64,000 nt of DNA from Bacillus aquiflavi (GTDB taxonomy: Bacteria; Bacillota; Bacilli; Bacillales; Cytobacillaceae): contig NZ_CP082780.1 in the NCBI RefSeq assembly GCF_019915265.1, positions 620,001 to 684,000 of the forward strand, given 5' to 3'. The translations under genes were made by a program, and so were the position numbers. Positions within the stretch are counted from its first letter, which is position 1. Each line of letters opens with the position of its first letter. This document shows, in pieces, positions 24,727 to 34,589 of this stretch. The notes under the pieces are model-generated. The model did not search any database. It was not told where the DNA came from and saw only the letters and a program-made list of their open reading frames with translations.

Positions 24727-24806
24727 AAATTTCAATTGACATATTTCCATTCATTTCATAGTTTGTTATAGTTAGAAGGAATTTTTCAATTTAATATGGA
24801 GGGGTT

Positions 24807-25175
24807 ATGATGGCGGGAAACTTATACGATGCGGCTTATAATTTGGAAAAGGCGATTCGTCATAGTGAAGAATTGGAGCGGCTAAGAAAATTATATGCTA
24901 AAGTAAATAGTGATGACTCTACACGAAGAATGTTCGAAAACTTCCGTAATTCTCAAATGCGTTTGCAAGAAAAACAAATGGCGGGTCAAGAAATTACTGA
25001 AGCAGAAGTTCAACAAATTCAAAATACGATCGAAGTTATTCGGCATAATAAGTCGATTTCACAATTGATTGAAGCTGAGCAAAGAATGAGTTTGATTATT
25101 ACAGAATTAAATAAGATCATTATGAAGCCTTTAGAAGAATTATATGGAGTTCCTAATGAAAATAACCATGTCTAA
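24807..25175 (+). CDS. yheA: YheA, YlbF/YmcA-family protein
   Basis: A 122-residue all-helical protein of the DUF964 family (YlbF, YmcA, YheA). It has the family core RRMFENFRNSQMRLQEKQMAG followed by a second coiled helix. YlbF and YmcA act with YaaT in RNase Y control and in sporulation and biofilm decisions; YheA itself has no proven role. A strong ribosome binding site (GGAGGGG) precedes ATG 24807/24810, and a terminator follows. Confidence 0.9.
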   Translation: MMAGNLYDAAYNLEKAIRHSEELERLRKLYAKVNSDDSTRRMFENFRNSQMRLQEKQMAGQEITEAEVQQIQNTIEVIRHNKSISQLIEAEQRMSLIITELNKIIMKPLEELYGVPNENNHV

Positions 25176-25196
25176 ACATTGTTGTTTCAGGCTTAA

Positions 25197-25228
25197 CGTG
25201 TGAGACTGCAGTCTCACACGGCTTTTTT
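25197..25228 (+). terminator. Terminator of yheA
   Basis: CGTGTGAGAC and GTCTCACACG form a perfect 10-bp stem around TGCA, followed by GGCTTTTTT. Confidence 0.9.
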
Positions 25229-25407
25229 ATTAGATTGGATAAGAAAAGGGATGAAAGCTCGTTTTCTTATCGTCCATCATATTGTGATTGAACAAGAAAT
25301 TCTCCTTAAAAAAATGAACCAATTGAGCAAGCATCGTTCTATAAATCTCCGTTCTTTCATAAGAGTAGTATAAAGAACACTTACATCAAGAAGAAGGGGG
25401 AACACGA

Positions 25408-26280
25408 ATGATTTTTCGCTTGCTAGCTTTAAATGTTGACGGTACGCTTCTTACACAAAATGGTCGTATTCATAAATCGACAAAAGAAGCGGTTGAATAT
25501 GTTCAACAAAAAGGTGTTCTTGTAACTATCGTTACTTCACGAAGTTATTCGTCTGTACGAAAATTGGCAAAAACCCTCAACTTAACCGGACCAATTATTA
25601 CTCATCGTGGTGCATTCATTTCTTCAGTATTAGATAAACCTATATTTGTAAAACGGATTGGCGAAGAAATTACACTTGAACTTGTACGTTTTTTTGAAGG
25701 ATTTCAATGCCAAATAAGGTTAATCCATGAAAAATTTACACTAGCCAATAAGTTTAAGCATGAAAAAAATTTTATCGGTAAAACAGTCATCTCACCTCAC
25801 GATTATATGTATTACAATCAACAATATGTTGATTCCATAAGTGAAACGTTAATAGATGATCCCGTCAATCCACTTCATTTAGAAGTTAAGTTTGAACATC
25901 ATCAAGATCTTAAAGATGCGCAAATTGCTATTTCGGGAATGTTTTCTGAAGTAGATACGGTACGGGTAAAAACAACTGATTTAACTTTGGAAATTGTCTC
26001 CTCTCATGTGTCAAAATTATCGGGTTTAATATATTTAGGAGAACATTTGGAAATTCTTCCGAAAGAGATGGTTGTCATTGGAGATGGAGTTGATGATATT
26101 CCGATGATTAAAACTGCTGGGCTTGGCGTTGCAATGGGCAATGCTTCTTTCCCAGTTAAAAAAGCAGCTGACTGGGTAACTCGCTCAAATCAAGAACAAG
26201 GAGTTGCCTACATGGTAAAAGAGCATTTTCGTAAACAACATCCAATTGACTTTTTACGTAAGATGAATATTCTTAAATAA
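25408..26280 (+). CDS. yhaX: YhaX, HAD-superfamily protein (Cof type) with altered motif I
   Basis: A 290-residue Cof-type HAD fold. Motif III/IV is intact (GDGVDDIPMIKTAGLGVAMGN), but motif I reads LNVDGTLL instead of DxDGT, so the nucleophilic aspartate is asparagine. As I recall, B. subtilis YhaX has the same NxDGT, so the change looks conserved rather than a new lesion, and normal phosphatase activity is doubtful. YhaX is sporulation-linked in B. subtilis. The start is ATG at 25408 after AAGGGGG. Confidence 0.88.
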   Translation: MIFRLLALNVDGTLLTQNGRIHKSTKEAVEYVQQKGVLVTIVTSRSYSSVRKLAKTLNLTGPIITHRGAFISSVLDKPIFVKRIGEEITLELVRFFEGFQCQIRLIHEKFTLANKFKHEKNFIGKTVISPHDYMYYNQQYVDSISETLIDDPVNPLHLEVKFEHHQDLKDAQIAISGMFSEVDTVRVKTTDLTLEIVSSHVSKLSGLIYLGEHLEILPKEMVVIGDGVDDIPMIKTAGLGVAMGNASFPVKKAADWVTRSNQEQGVAYMVKEHFRKQHPIDFLRKMNILK

Positions 26281-26289
26281 TTTACCTAC

Positions 26290-26318
26290 AAGGGGACAAT
26301 AAAAGTCTCCTTAATTTT
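26290..26318 (+). terminator. Terminator of yhaX
   Basis: AAGGGGAC pairs with GTCTCCTT (one G-T pair) around AATAAAA, followed by AATTTTT. Confidence 0.75.
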
Positions 26319-26460
26319 TATGTTTTTTTATAACCATGCAATCACTTATTCGAGTTATGTTATTTTGTCTCATGCTCTCATCTTAAGTTTAGCGATTATA
26401 TTGACGTTATTTTAGCAATTCTGTACACTTAAGAAAGCTTACATTCGAAAGGTGATTGCT

Positions 26461-27978
26461 TTGCAAATTCAAATAAATGGTTTATCAGATGTTCGTTTTC
26501 ATCGGTCAATCCAATTAATTACAAATTTATTTTTTGAACAATGTCAAGTTTCGTTTTCTCCGATAGATGGAAAACAAATTGTCATTGAACTGCAAATGAA
26601 AACGTTGAACAACATGCTCATCGTTTACGGACAATTAACAGATTTACAAGGAAAAAATCACTTTGCTTCAATTGAAAAGACCTTGCGCGATTCAAATTCT
26701 GAAAAGGAACATTTTAAACAAATAAAAAATGCTGTATTACATGTATATTTAACATTGCTACAAGATTCTACAGGAATAATACAGAAATGGGGGATCTTAA
26801 CAGGTGTGCGGCCGACTAAACTTTTACATCAGAAAATTCAAGCTGGGATTAATATACAAAAGGCACACCATCAATTACAAGAAGAGTATTTAATTTCCGA
26901 CGAAAAACTTCAACTAATGGAGCGGATTTTACAACGGCAACATACAATTGTGCCTGACCTGTACAAATTGCGTAATGAAGTAAGTATTTACATCGGTATT
27001 CCATTTTGCCCGACTAAATGTGCGTACTGCACCTTTCCAGCATATGCAATCAATGGACGTCAAGGTTCAGTTAACTCTTTTTTAGGCGGACTTCATTATG
27101 AAATGGAAAAAGTGGGTGAATGGCTGAAGGAAAAGGGTATTCGCATGACGACTGTTTATTTTGGCGGTGGCACTCCGACTAGTATTACGGCTGAAGAAAT
27201 GGATAGGCTTTATGAAAAAATGTACCATTCATTCCCATATGTTAACGAGATTCGTGAAATTACTGTCGAAGCAGGAAGACCAGATACAATTACAACTGAA
27301 AAAATTGCAGTTTTAAAAAAATGGAACATTCATCGGATTAGTATTAATCCCCAATCGTATATTCAAGATACATTAAAGGCGATTGGTCGTCACCATACTG
27401 TTGAAGAAACGATTGATAATTTTCACCTCGCTCGTAAGATGGGGATGAATAATATTAATATGGATCTTATTATCGGACTTCCAGGAGAAGGCATAAATGA
27501 ATTTGCTTATACGTTAGCTGAAACAAAAAAATTAATGCCGGAGTCTTTGACGGTTCATACACTTTCATTTAAGAGAGCATCAGAAATGACGAAAAATAAA
27601 GACAAATACAAAGTAGCGTCTCGTGAAGAAGTAAAAGAAATGATGGCTATGGCAGAACTGTGGACAAAAGATAATGGCTATGTACCTTATTATTTATATC
27701 GTCAAAAAAATATTCTTGGAAATTTAGAAAATGTCGGTTATTCCCTGCCGGGTCAAGAAAGTATTTATAATATTATGATTATGGAAGAGCTACAAACAAT
27801 TATTGGGCTTGGATGTGGTGCTTCAAGTAAATTTATCCATCCGCAAACAGGAGAAATTACGCAACTCGCTAATCCGAAAGATCCAAAGTCTTATTATGAA
27901 AGTTATAAAACATATACAGAGAAAAAAATAACAATATTAAATCAATTATTTCGTAAAGAAAATACTCTTGCCAACTAA
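26461..27978 (+). CDS. hemZ: HemZ, oxygen-independent coproporphyrinogen III oxidase-like radical SAM protein
   Basis: A 505-residue radical SAM enzyme for anaerobic heme synthesis. The iron-sulfur motif CPTKCAYC lies near residue 182, with GGGTPTS and PGE (in LIGLPGEG) as SAM-binding elements. The C-terminal YLYRQKNILGNLENVGY block is typical of HemZ. The start is set at TTG 26461, where AAAGGTGAT is at normal distance and the protein begins MQIQINGLSDVRF; GTG 26452 lies within that site. It follows yhaX, as in B. subtilis. A terminator overlaps its stop codon. Confidence 0.93.
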   Translation: MQIQINGLSDVRFHRSIQLITNLFFEQCQVSFSPIDGKQIVIELQMKTLNNMLIVYGQLTDLQGKNHFASIEKTLRDSNSEKEHFKQIKNAVLHVYLTLLQDSTGIIQKWGILTGVRPTKLLHQKIQAGINIQKAHHQLQEEYLISDEKLQLMERILQRQHTIVPDLYKLRNEVSIYIGIPFCPTKCAYCTFPAYAINGRQGSVNSFLGGLHYEMEKVGEWLKEKGIRMTTVYFGGGTPTSITAEEMDRLYEKMYHSFPYVNEIREITVEAGRPDTITTEKIAVLKKWNIHRISINPQSYIQDTLKAIGRHHTVEETIDNFHLARKMGMNNINMDLIIGLPGEGINEFAYTLAETKKLMPESLTVHTLSFKRASEMTKNKDKYKVASREEVKEMMAMAELWTKDNGYVPYYLYRQKNILGNLENVGYSLPGQESIYNIMIMEELQTIIGLGCGASSKFIHPQTGEITQLANPKDPKSYYESYKTYTEKKITILNQLFRKENTLAN

Positions 27979-27991
27979 CAGGAGTATTTTT
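27961..27991 (+). terminator. Terminator of hemZ
   Basis: AATACTC (27961-27967) pairs with GAGTATT (27982-27988) and runs into TTTT. The 5' arm lies within the last codons of hemZ. Confidence 0.7.
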
Positions 27992-28096
27992 AAAAATAAA
28001 TTTTTGAATATTCAGAATATATGGAGGTTTTATTGAAATATAAAGCGAATCATTATGTAGAGAAAAAAATAAATTTTTATTTAGGAGTGATAAAAT

Positions 28097-29713
28097 ATGA
28101 TGCAAACTCCATTGACGATGACTCAAATGATAACAAGAGCTGAAAAATATTTTGCAAAAAAACACGTCGTTTCGAGAACTTCAAGCGGTATTCACAGATT
28201 TACATATAAGGAAATTGCAAAGCGAACCCGCAGGCTTGCCCACAGCCTTGAAAAGCTAGGAATTAAAAAAGGGGATCGTGTAGGAACTCTTGCTTGGAAT
28301 CATCATCGTCATTTAGAGGCATATTTCGCCATTCCTTGCAGTGGTGCAGTTCTTCATACAATTAATATTCGTTTATCGCCTCAGCATATTGCATTTATCA
28401 TTCATCATGCAGAAGATCAAGTGTTATTAATTGATGCTGATTTAATCCCGTTAATAGAAAATTGTCAATCTCAATTATCAACAGTTAAAGCTTATATCAT
28501 TATGACAGATGATGATAAGCTCCCTGAAACGTCCTTAACACCTGTATATCATTATGAAAGATTGCTAGAAGAAGCAAGTGAAGAGTATGAATTCTGCGAA
28601 GATATAGATGAAAACGATCCGGCAGGAATGTGTTATACATCCGCCACTACTGGTAATCCAAAAGGGGTTGTATATTCACATCGAGGAATTGTGTTGCACA
28701 GTATGGCGTTAGGGCTGGCAGATAGCACTGCTCTAAGTGAAAAAGACATTGCTATGCCAGTTGTGCCGATGTTTCATGTAAATGCGTGGGGCTTACCGTT
28801 TGCAGCTACTTGGTTTGGAACGACACTTGTTTTGCCGGGACCTTATTTTACACCGAAGATTTTAGCACAATTAATAGAAAGTGAGCGAGTAACCGTAACT
28901 GCTGGAGTTCCAACAATTTGGCTTGGTCTTTTAAAAGAATTAGAAAAAAAGTCTTATAATATGTCAAGTCTTCGTGGGATTTTATGTGGTGGAGCGGCAG
29001 CACCAAAAGGAATGATTAAGGCGTTTGAAAAAAAACATAACATTCCATTTATGCATGCTTACGGTATGACAGAAACAAGTCCTCTTGCCGTTATTTCAAC
29101 ATTAAAAAGTTATCAAGAGGAACAATCTGAGGAAGAAAGTTTTGATTTAAAAGCAAAGCAAGGAATTTTAGTCCCATGTTTAGAAATGAAAGTGATTGGA
29201 AAGAACGGAGAAGTTCAATGGAATGGAATAGAAATGGGGGAGCTGGCAATCCGAGGCCCTTGGATTGCTTCTGAATATTTTAAAGATGAATGTACTAATA
29301 AAGCATTCCGGGACGGTTGGCTTTATACCGGAGATGTCGTCACTGTTGATGAAGAAGGTTTTCTGAAAATAGTTGATCGAACGAAAGATTTGATCAAAAG
29401 TGGAGGTGAATGGATTTCGTCTGTCGATATAGAAAATGTACTTATGGCTTATGAAACCGTCTTTGAGGCAGCAGTTGTCGCTGTTCCACATGAAAAATGG
29501 CAAGAACGTCCAGTCGCCTGTGTTGTTTTAAAAGATGAATTTAAAGGAAAAGTTACAAAAGAAGAGCTTTACGAATTTTTAAGTCCGCAATTTGCAAAGT
29601 GGTGGCTTCCTGATGACATTATTTTTATGGACGAAATCCCCAAAACGTCTGTGGGTAAATTTTTAAAACGAACTTTACGTGATGAATTACAAAGCTATCT
29701 ACAAAAAAACTAG
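28097..29713 (+). CDS. Long- or medium-chain fatty acid-CoA ligase (AMP-binding)
   Basis: A 538-residue acyl-adenylate-forming enzyme that activates a fatty acid with ATP and CoA. The P-loop reads YTSATTGNPKGVVYSHR, with Ala replacing the more common Gly after YTS. The A5 motif is MHAYGMTETSP, the A7 motif GWLYTGDVVTVDEEGFL, and the A10 lysine lies in IPKTSVGKFLKR. The layout resembles the AlkK/LcfB group. It is not part of the B. subtilis hemZ-yhaR interval as I remember it, so it is probably an insertion, although beta-oxidation-type yhaR is close by. The start is ATG at 28097 after AGGAGTG. Confidence 0.9.
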   Translation: MMQTPLTMTQMITRAEKYFAKKHVVSRTSSGIHRFTYKEIAKRTRRLAHSLEKLGIKKGDRVGTLAWNHHRHLEAYFAIPCSGAVLHTINIRLSPQHIAFIIHHAEDQVLLIDADLIPLIENCQSQLSTVKAYIIMTDDDKLPETSLTPVYHYERLLEEASEEYEFCEDIDENDPAGMCYTSATTGNPKGVVYSHRGIVLHSMALGLADSTALSEKDIAMPVVPMFHVNAWGLPFAATWFGTTLVLPGPYFTPKILAQLIESERVTVTAGVPTIWLGLLKELEKKSYNMSSLRGILCGGAAAPKGMIKAFEKKHNIPFMHAYGMTETSPLAVISTLKSYQEEQSEEESFDLKAKQGILVPCLEMKVIGKNGEVQWNGIEMGELAIRGPWIASEYFKDECTNKAFRDGWLYTGDVVTVDEEGFLKIVDRTKDLIKSGGEWISSVDIENVLMAYETVFEAAVVAVPHEKWQERPVACVVLKDEFKGKVTKEELYEFLSPQFAKWWLPDDIIFMDEIPKTSVGKFLKRTLRDELQSYLQKN

Positions 29714-29772
29714 ACTAACGTTCTTTTTGATCATACGAAACGAAGGAGCATAAGACAACCATACTATAAAAA

Positions 29773-29800
29773 GGGAACGCATATAAGGCGTTCCCGATTG
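29773..29800. terminator. Bidirectional terminator
   Basis: GGGAACGC (29773-29780) pairs with GCGTTCCC (29788-29795). On the minus strand it is followed by TTTTT, so it mainly serves the heme O synthase gene; it also closes the ligase gene. Confidence 0.75.
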
Positions 29801-29859
29801 TTGATCAATGTAGTCTTTCGGAAATCAGATACTACAATAAGACAACGGATGATAAAGTT

Positions 29860-30804
29860 TCATAATCTAAAAATAGTGCCAACTATAGAATAAAGAATAA
29901 TCGTAGAAAATAAGATCGTTATATGGTTGAGTGAAAAAATAAACATCGCTTTCGCCCATTTTTGAGGCGTCATTTTGTTATAGCCGACAATACTTAAAAT
30001 AAGCCATCCTACACTTAACACAAGTGAGACTGAGACAATGCCGATACTTAAAGAAGCAAAGAGATAGCTTACAGCAATTAAAGCGAGTAAATACAGGTTT
30101 GTTTGTATATAGGTTCGTTTAAAACCTTTCACTACTGGAAGCATTGGAACTTTTGCTGCCTTATATTCATCGTGGTTACGAATAGCAATCGCATAAAAAT
30201 GAGGCATTTGCCAAAAGACCGTAACTGCAAAAAGTCCGATAGCACCTGGATTAAGCAAATCCGAAGAAATAGCTGCCCATCCTATAAGCGGTGGCATGGC
30301 TCCGGAAATACTTCCAATCTCAGTATTGTAAATCGTTCGACGTTTGGACCACATTGTATATGGAACTACATAGAAAAATAAGCCGAACAAACCAAAGAGT
30401 GCAGCAAGGGGTGTTGCAAAAGCGAGGGCTGCTATTCCGAGTAAAGCCATAGAGATACCGAGTAGAAGTCCAGATTTTAGCTGCATTGCACCCGTTACAG
30501 TAGGTCGATTTTTTGTTCGGTTCATAATCGAGTCAATGTCGCGATCATACAAGTTATTAAAAGTACCTGCAGCACCTAATACAAAAGTCGAACCGAGGAT
30601 GGAAAATATAATTTCTGGAACTTTTTCAAGCGGGCTAATATGATTCGTATATAATGCCAATGTTAATCCGGCAAGCATAGCAATTAAATTCGATTTAATA
30701 ATTCCTGTCTTCATTGTTTCAGCCAAAACTTTTGCCAAAGTTTGTCTTGGCCTTGTTAGAGAGGCTTGTTGAACATTCTTTTTTATCTTTACATCACTCC
30801 GCAT
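29860..30804 (-). CDS. cyoE: Heme O synthase (protoheme IX farnesyltransferase, CtaB/CyoE)
   Basis: A 314-residue UbiA-type prenyltransferase with about eight membrane helices. It transfers a farnesyl group to heme B to make heme O for terminal oxidases. The first aspartate-rich motif is NNLYDRDIDSIMNRTKNRP. The start is ATG 30804 after AAGGAGAGG; the frame runs open for 25 further codons upstream. It stands alone, not beside ctaA or the ctaCDEF oxidase genes, so it may correspond to the second B. subtilis copy (CtaO) rather than CtaB. Confidence 0.92.
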   Translation of the reverse strand: MRSDVKIKKNVQQASLTRPRQTLAKVLAETMKTGIIKSNLIAMLAGLTLALYTNHISPLEKVPEIIFSILGSTFVLGAAGTFNNLYDRDIDSIMNRTKNRPTVTGAMQLKSGLLLGISMALLGIAALAFATPLAALFGLFGLFFYVVPYTMWSKRRTIYNTEIGSISGAMPPLIGWAAISSDLLNPGAIGLFAVTVFWQMPHFYAIAIRNHDEYKAAKVPMLPVVKGFKRTYIQTNLYLLALIAVSYLFASLSIGIVSVSLVLSVGWLILSIVGYNKMTPQKWAKAMFIFSLNHITILFSTIILYSIVGTIFRL

Positions 30805-31293
30805 TGTTCCTCTCCTTTCTTTACGATTGTTACTTAATATATTTATTATGTTAGCACTTACAAAAATGTAAAACATCATTCTGTTAAGCTTCTAATTTAT
30901 CTTTTGTTAATGCAAAATTTCCAACTCAAATCTTATAGACTTTTATTCATCCGCATTTGATAAAATTAGTATTTTTAACATTTGATCATACCGTTATTTT
31001 TTAAAAGCAGTCTATTTAACATAATACCATGGATCGCTATAATGATACAACTAGAAACACCAGGCAGATTGTTTAGCTCTTATTGCAATGAAGAAGCAAA
31101 AAGCATTTTGTATTCTGAAAAATGATGGCGAAAACTGAAGAGGTTTTAAAGTTTTCATTACTTTTGATTGTTTTCTAACATTCAAACACGTAAAACTATA
31201 AAGATGAAATATTTATAATCATTTGAAAAATCTATTCATACTGTGCTTTAATCAATATAATAGTATTTAAATTTATAAAGGAGGCGTTTCATT
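30805..31293. other. Intergenic region between divergent cyoE and yhaR
   Basis: The region must contain the promoters of both genes, but no pair of boxes is convincing. It is AT-rich, with no small gene, repeat copy or strong hairpin. The yhaR ribosome binding site AAGGAGGC is at its right end. Confidence 0.4.
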
Positions 31294-32085
31294 TTGAGTA
31301 CAAGATTTGTGACAAATACGGTGAATGTTTCTGTAAATAACCGGATAGCAACAGTTGAAATGAATAGACCTGAAGCATTAAATGCCTTAAATGTAGAGAT
31401 GTTGAAAGATTTATCTTTTTGTTTAAAAGAAATTAGTACTTCTGATGAAATTGATATTGTTGTGTTAACAGGAAAGGGACGGGCTTTTTCAGCAGGTGGA
31501 GATATTAAATCAATGTTAACGATGGCAGATGAAACTAATTTTTATCCGATCATGGACAGCATTAATGAGTTAGTCATTAATCTGTATACATTGCCAAAGC
31601 TTACAATTAGTGCTATTTCAGGAGCTGCAGCAGGGCTTGGTTTAAGTTTGGCACTTGCAACTGATTACACGTTGAGTGATCAATCTGCTAAAATTGCGAT
31701 GAACTTTATCGGAATTGGATTAATACCGGATGGTGGCGCTCATTTCTTCTTAGAAAAACGTCTTGGCGAGAATCGTGCAAAACAATTAATTTGGGAAGGA
31801 AAACCGTTAAGTTCATTAGAGGCTTTGGAGATAGGTCTTGTTCATGAGGTAGCAGCAGAAAATATTCAGACTGCACTTGAAAAGAAAGTTGCAAATTGGT
31901 TGAAGCAACCTATAAAGGCGATGCTGAAAACAAAGGAAATATATACACAATTAAACCGTTCACATTTAGTGAAGGTACTTGAGCTAGAGAAGCAAGGACA
32001 ATATGAAGTCAGACAGACAAAAGATCACGCTGAAGGAATTAAGGCATTTATTGAAAAGCGCCAACCTCATTTTGTTGGTAAATAA
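31294..32085 (+). CDS. yhaR: YhaR, enoyl-CoA hydratase/isomerase family protein
   Basis: A 263-residue crotonase-fold protein. The oxyanion-hole motifs are GKGRAFSAGGDIKSM (about 62-76) and AISGAAAGLGLSLALATDYT. The glutamate equivalent to the second catalytic residue of true hydratases falls in GIGLIPDGGAHFFLEKRLG, where Asp replaces it, so the exact reaction is uncertain. The gene order matches B. subtilis. The start is TTG at 31294 after AAGGAGGC. Confidence 0.88.
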   Translation: MSTRFVTNTVNVSVNNRIATVEMNRPEALNALNVEMLKDLSFCLKEISTSDEIDIVVLTGKGRAFSAGGDIKSMLTMADETNFYPIMDSINELVINLYTLPKLTISAISGAAAGLGLSLALATDYTLSDQSAKIAMNFIGIGLIPDGGAHFFLEKRLGENRAKQLIWEGKPLSSLEALEIGLVHEVAAENIQTALEKKVANWLKQPIKAMLKTKEIYTQLNRSHLVKVLELEKQGQYEVRQTKDHAEGIKAFIEKRQPHFVGK

Positions 32086-32095
32086 ATTTTATGGG

Positions 32096-32125
32096 AACAG
32101 CAAAGAAGTCTTTCTTTGCTGTTAT
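32096..32125 (+). terminator. Hairpin after yhaR
   Basis: AACAGCAAAGAA pairs with TTCTTTGCTGTT (12 bp) around GTCT, followed by ATTCTGTTT. The T-run is weak. Confidence 0.65.
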
Positions 32126-32154
32126 TCTGTTTGTAGAGAAAAAATATATTTCTA

Positions 32155-32343
32155 TTATGAGTGAAAGAGGATGAGTTTTCCCGTTGGAGATGTACAGCGG
32201 TGTGTTTTTTCCAACAAAGCTTTTTCTGCTAGCATTTGTTCAGCCTTTTTTTTTGCTTCATCATCGTTTAATGCTTCAAAAGCTTCATCTAATAGTTTCT
32301 CACCATCAGCTTCAAAAGCAGTCAGCTTGTATATTTTTTTCAT
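32155..32343 (-). CDS. Small YhzD-like protein
   Basis: A 62-residue soluble protein, MKKIYKLTAFEADGEKLLDE, with a helical middle and the end CTSPTGKLILFHS. The overall look fits the YhzD family of short Bacillus proteins (Pfam YhzD), whose function is unknown. The ribosome binding site GGAGG lies 6 bp before ATG 32343. It is convergent with yhaR and divergent from the app operon. Confidence 0.75.
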   Translation of the reverse strand: MKKIYKLTAFEADGEKLLDEAFEALNDDEAKKKAEQMLAEKALLEKTHRCTSPTGKLILFHS

Positions 32344-32491
32344 ATAAATTCCTCCATTTCATTAAAAGCTTACTTAAATATCTATTATTCTTGCATAATT
32401 TTAAAAATTGTGCAAAATCTTTGCCTAATATTTTAATCAGTACAGCTAAAAAGTTTTTTTCGTAAAATCTATTTATTTTGAAAATTGGCTA

Positions 32492-32520
32492 TTGTAAATC
32501 AAATTGAATGATGGCATAAT
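32492..32520 (+). promoter_or_regulatory. Promoter of the app operon
   Basis: TTGTAA (32492-32497) and CATAAT (32515-32520, preceded by TGG) are 17 bp apart, a plausible sigma-A promoter. Confidence 0.5.
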
Positions 32521-32548
32521 GTTTTTTAAATTGGATTATATTTCAGAA

Positions 32549-32566
32549 AAATAAGTTAACTTATTT
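32549..32566 (+). promoter_or_regulatory. 18-bp perfect palindrome before appD
   Basis: AAATAAGTTAACTTATTT lies just downstream of the predicted transcription start and ends at the appD ribosome binding site (AAGGAGG). It could be an operator, or a weak hairpin that affects translation. Confidence 0.45.
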
Positions 32567-32577
32567 AAGGAGGCTAT

Positions 32578-33606
32578 ATGAAAAAAAAAAAAAAACCAAT
32601 CTTACAAATTAAAAATTTAAAAACCTCTTTTTTTACTGATGATGGAGAAATTCCCGCGGTTGATCATATTAGTTTTGATGTTTACCCAGGAGAAATTGTT
32701 GGAATTGTTGGAGAGTCTGGCTGTGGGAAAAGTGTTACATCACTTTCTATTATGGGACTAGTTCCAAGTCCGCCGGGGAAAATAGTTTCTGGTGAAATTT
32801 TATTGAACGACGAAAATATTGTACAAGCTACAGAGAAGCGAATGAGGCAAATAAGAGGAAATGAACTAGCAATGATTTTTCAAGAGCCAATGACCTCACT
32901 TAACCCGCTTTTTACAATTGAAAATCAATTAATCGAAGCAATCCGTATACATAAAAAAGGTTCCAAAAAAGCTTCATACAATCGTGCAGTTGAGATGTTA
33001 AAACTGGTTGGTTTGCCAAGGGTTGATGAATTAATGAAGTCATATCCCCATCAACTTTCCGGTGGAATGAGACAGAGGGTTATGATCGCGATGGCAATGA
33101 TCTGTAATCCGAAAATACTAATTGCAGACGAACCAACAACAGCGTTAGATGTTACCATTCAAGCGCAAATTCTTCAATTGATGAAAGATCTTAATGAAAA
33201 GCTCCATACTGCTGTTTTGTTAATCACACATGATTTAGGTGTCGTTTCTGAAGTATGCAGACGAGTAATTGTAATGTATTCAGGAAAGATCGTTGAAGAA
33301 GGAGATATTCAGACGATTTTTACCGATCCAAAACATCCATATACTAAAGGTTTACTTTTATCCGTTCCAGATATGAGAAAGAAAAAGAACCGTCTCTACT
33401 CCATTCCGGGAAATGTCCCAAAACCAGGCTCTATTAAACAAGGATGCCGATTTTACGGTCGATGCGAAAGCAGGATGGAACGTTGTTTATTAGAAGATCC
33501 TCCTTACGTAATAGTTGAGGAAGGACACAATGTTCGCTGCTGGTTATATGAGGAAGGGGGACGAAGCGAAAATGAGCAGTCCATTACTACAAGTATCGAA
33601 TCTTAA
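32578..33606 (+). CDS. appD: AppD, oligopeptide ABC transporter ATPase
   Basis: A 342-residue ATPase of an Opp/Dpp-type peptide importer, working at the inner face of the membrane with AppF. Walker A is [10 protein letters not shown], signature LSGGMRQRVMIAMA, Walker B ILIADEPTTALD. The C-terminal oligopeptide-ABC extension has cysteines (CRFYGRCESRMERC) that in relatives bind an iron-sulfur cluster. The order D-F-A-B-C is that of the B. subtilis app operon. Codons 2-6 lie in a run of 15 A bases (32581-32595), a slippage-prone tract right after the start. Confidence 0.9.
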   Translation: MKKKKKPILQIKNLKTSFFTDDGEIPAVDHISFDVYPGEIVGIVGESGCGKSVTSLSIMGLVPSPPGKIVSGEILLNDENIVQATEKRMRQIRGNELAMIFQEPMTSLNPLFTIENQLIEAIRIHKKGSKKASYNRAVEMLKLVGLPRVDELMKSYPHQLSGGMRQRVMIAMAMICNPKILIADEPTTALDVTIQAQILQLMKDLNEKLHTAVLLITHDLGVVSEVCRRVIVMYSGKIVEEGDIQTIFTDPKHPYTKGLLLSVPDMRKKKNRLYSIPGNVPKPGSIKQGCRFYGRCESRMERCLLEDPPYVIVEEGHNVRCWLYEEGGRSENEQSITTSIES

Positions 33607-34543
33607 AAAGCATTTTCCGATAAAGGGAGGTGTTTTCGGCAAGCAATTTGGAACTGTGCGAGCCGTTGATGGTTTAACTTTTACAGTTTACAAAGGTGAA
33701 ACACTTGGTTTAGTCGGAGAGTCAGGATGTGGAAAATCTACAACGGGAAAATTACTTTTACGATTGCACGAACCAACCGCGGGAGAAATTCTTTTTGAGA
33801 ACGAAAATATTTTAACGTTTTCACAGGAGAAGATGCGAAAAGTGCGGCGGCAAATGCAAATGGTTTTTCAAGATCCGTATGCATCGTTAAATCCGCGTCA
33901 TAATGTTGAAAAAATTTTGGAAGAGCCATTAATTGTCCATGGAATCGGTACAAAAGAGGAAAGAAAAAAACGTGTTAAACATATGTTAGAAGTAGTAGGT
34001 TTAAGCAGTTATCATGCGAAACGCTATCCTCATCAGTTCAGCGGTGGTCAGCGCCAGCGGATTGGAATAGCCCGCGCTCTTATGACTCATCCAAAATTAA
34101 TTATTGCAGATGAGCCTGTTTCAGCATTAGATGTATCGATCCAATCTCAAGTATTGAATTTATTGCAAGATTTACAGAAAGAATATGATCTTACTTACAT
34201 TTTTATTGCCCATGATCTTAGCGTTGTGCGCCATATTAGCGATCGGGTCGGTGTAATGTATCTCGGTCATATCGTTGAGGTTGCAGAGAGCGAAGCTGTT
34301 TATAAAAATCCGTTGCACCCTTATACAAAAGCACTTTTATCAGCTGTGCCTATACCGGATCCAACTTATCAAAAAGAAAGGGTTGTGTTAAAAGGAGATT
34401 TGCCAAGCCCTTCAAATCCGCCGCGAGGATGCGCATTTCATACTAGATGCAGTGAGTGTATGGACATATGCAAGGAGGAAAAACCACAATTACAACAATT
34501 AGAACATGGTCATTATGTGGCTTATCATCTTTATATGGAGTAA
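33572..34543 (+). CDS. appF: AppF, oligopeptide ABC transporter ATPase
   Basis: The second ATPase of the peptide importer, 323 residues. It has Walker [11 protein letters not shown], signature [15 protein letters not shown], Walker [13 protein letters not shown] and the oligopeptide extension [14 protein letters not shown]. The frame is open to 33515, but ATG 33572 follows AAGGGGGACG and gives the family start [20 protein letters not shown]. It overlaps the end of appD by 35 bp. Confidence 0.9.
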   Translation: MSSPLLQVSNLKKHFPIKGGVFGKQFGTVRAVDGLTFTVYKGETLGLVGESGCGKSTTGKLLLRLHEPTAGEILFENENILTFSQEKMRKVRRQMQMVFQDPYASLNPRHNVEKILEEPLIVHGIGTKEERKKRVKHMLEVVGLSSYHAKRYPHQFSGGQRQRIGIARALMTHPKLIIADEPVSALDVSIQSQVLNLLQDLQKEYDLTYIFIAHDLSVVRHISDRVGVMYLGHIVEVAESEAVYKNPLHPYTKALLSAVPIPDPTYQKERVVLKGDLPSPSNPPRGCAFHTRCSECMDICKEEKPQLQQLEHGHYVAYHLYME

Positions 34544-34589
34544 TGACAGGTCATAATGAATAAATAAATTGACGAATAGGGGGAAAGAA

